Shown one piece after another: positions 63,620 to 64,000 of a stretch of DNA of 64,000 bases. This stretch comes from JAPOXR01 sp965221815. GTDB lineage: Bacteria; Pseudomonadota; Alphaproteobacteria; Rhodobacterales; Rhodobacteraceae. The translations under genes and the position numbers were made by a program. The notes beneath the pieces were generated by a model. It searched no databases. It was not told the DNA's origin and saw only the letters and a program-made list of their open reading frames with translations. The DNA lies in NCBI GenBank assembly GCA_965221815.1, contig OZ244915.1, forward strand, positions 2,976,001-3,040,000, written 5' to 3'. Each line of letters begins with the position of its first letter. Position 1 is the first letter of the stretch.

Positions 63620-63670
63620 CAGGATTCTCATCCTGTTTGTCGCCAATTCTCAAGTTGATTGACGTGCCAC
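63620..63670. repeat. Dispersed 51-bp repeat, copy 2
   Basis: Partner of 41951-42001, 44 of 51 identical, ending in the same TTGATTGACGTGCCAC. It lies upstream of a toxin-like gene, while the other copy lies downstream of zur. Confidence 0.75.
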
Positions 63671-63772
63671 AATCAATCTCGATGTCGACTGGCATAGAGA
63701 AGACCGGGAATAGGCATCGGTGAGCGGCTTTGATGAAAGCATGAGACATCCCGCACACAAACGCTTGACATT

Positions 63773-63789
63773 GGTAACTTATATGTTAC
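63773..63789. promoter_or_regulatory. Operator palindrome upstream of a RelE/HigB-like gene
   Basis: GGTAAC-N5-GTTACC is a perfect inverted repeat. It starts two bases after the TTGACA hexamer at 63765-63770 and lies about 10 bases before the coding frame. Toxin-antitoxin complexes autoregulate at such sites. Confidence 0.6.
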
Positions 63790-63798
63790 CTTAATCAA

Positions 63799-64000
63799 TG
63801 TGTATGATATTGTTGTTTATGAAACAGAAAACGGGCATAGACCATTTGATGCATGGTTCGATTCACTGAATGTTCAAGCTGCGATTAAGGTAACAACCGC
63901 AATCGTGCGAATGGAAACGGGTCATTTTGGAGATATAAAGCCCGTGGGACATGGAGTATCGGAAAGACGGATATCCTTTGGACCGGGCTATCGTATCTAC
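63799..64000 (+). CDS. RelE/HigB-like (Gp49 family) toxin, N-terminal part
   Basis: A partial frame of about 67 residues beginning near GTG 63799 (VYDIVVYETENGHRPFDAWF) and running to the window edge. Segments GHRPFDAWFDSL, HFGDIKPVGHGVSERRI and FGPGYRIY match the putative addiction-module killer protein group of the RelE superfamily, mRNA interferases usually followed by a HigA/antitoxin gene. The partner is beyond the edge. Base composition is more AT-rich than the neighbouring genes, which fits a mobile module. The exact start codon is uncertain. Confidence 0.75.

Larger units (their letters stand above)
63107..63790. other. Spacer with the second 51-bp repeat and a toxin-antitoxin promoter
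   Basis: About 680 bases without a supported gene. The left side should hold the tctC promoter. The 51-bp repeat copy lies at 63620-63670, followed by TTGACA (63765-63770) and an operator palindrome. Confidence 0.5.

Noticed and set aside
63407..63658. An 83-codon open frame upstream of the RelE-like gene
   Set aside because: No recognised motif, poor start context, and its end runs into the 51-bp repeat.

Overview
This window comes from an alphaproteobacterial chromosome. The left edge carries the end of rsmG followed by parA and parB, an arrangement usually found near the chromosomal origin. Base composition is moderately GC-rich. The gene families (Zur-type Fur regulator, COG0523 metallochaperone, DUF1826 protein, tripartite tricarboxylate transporter, many periplasmic-binding-protein ABC importers, several hydantoinase/oxoprolinase proteins) fit a free-living, nutrient-scavenging Alphaproteobacterium. 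I cannot name a genus. No tRNA, rRNA or CRISPR array was seen.

Layout. 1-2.9 kb: rsmG (partial), parA, parB, and map on the opposite strand. 3.1-10.5 kb: a frameshifted Rrf2-type regulator diverges from a metal-homeostasis set consisting of a COG0523/ZigA-like GTPase, a DUF1826 protein and a nickel/opine-type five-gene ABC importer. A Zur-box-like palindrome lies in the divergent promoter. 10.5-16.5 kb: a decayed accessory segment. It holds a DUF4143 AAA ATPase split by a clean IS66-family insertion (perfect 8-bp target duplication), the relic of a second IS66-type transposase, two diverged repeat families, a nested hairpin, and an MNT/HEPN toxin-antitoxin pair whose junction carries an 11-bp tandem duplication. 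16.5-40.1 kb: a PLP aminotransferase and two large catabolic operons that meet tail to tail at 26.2 kb. The plus-strand operon has a sugar-type ABC importer, HyuA, HyuB and a proline-racemase-family protein. The minus-strand operon has an XRE-cupin regulator, a peptide-type ABC importer, HyuA, HyuB, two tandem Asp/Glu-racemase paralogues, an M24 peptidase and a further HyuB. Together they look like one locus for importing and ring-opening cyclic amide or imide compounds such as hydantoins, oxoproline-like lactams or proline derivatives.

40.2-45.7 kb: a small membrane protein, a coiled-coil membrane protein built from 7- and 11-residue repeats, and a Zur regulator divergent from a FecBCD-type importer. 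A Zur-box-like palindrome and the remains of a DUF1636 gene lie between them. 46.1-54.1 kb: a CoA-binding/O-acetylhomoserine sulfhydrylase fusion, an enoyl-CoA hydratase, a SWIM-SNF2 helicase, and a HipA-family kinase with an unusual N-terminal domain. 54.5-63.1 kb: a tricarballylate-type module (tcuB, tcuA, GntR regulator, AbrB-like membrane protein, PrpF-like isomerase, TctA-TctB fusion, TctC). It has a perfect operator palindrome between tcuA and the regulator. The right edge holds the start of a RelE/HigB-like toxin gene with its own operator palindrome.

The strongest unusual signals are the tail-to-tail hydantoinase/racemase locus, the two separated Zur-linked metal loci, the clean IS66 insertion in a relic-rich island, a permease start codon placed in the loop of a perfect hairpin, and the CoA-binding/sulfhydrylase and HipA domain fusions.
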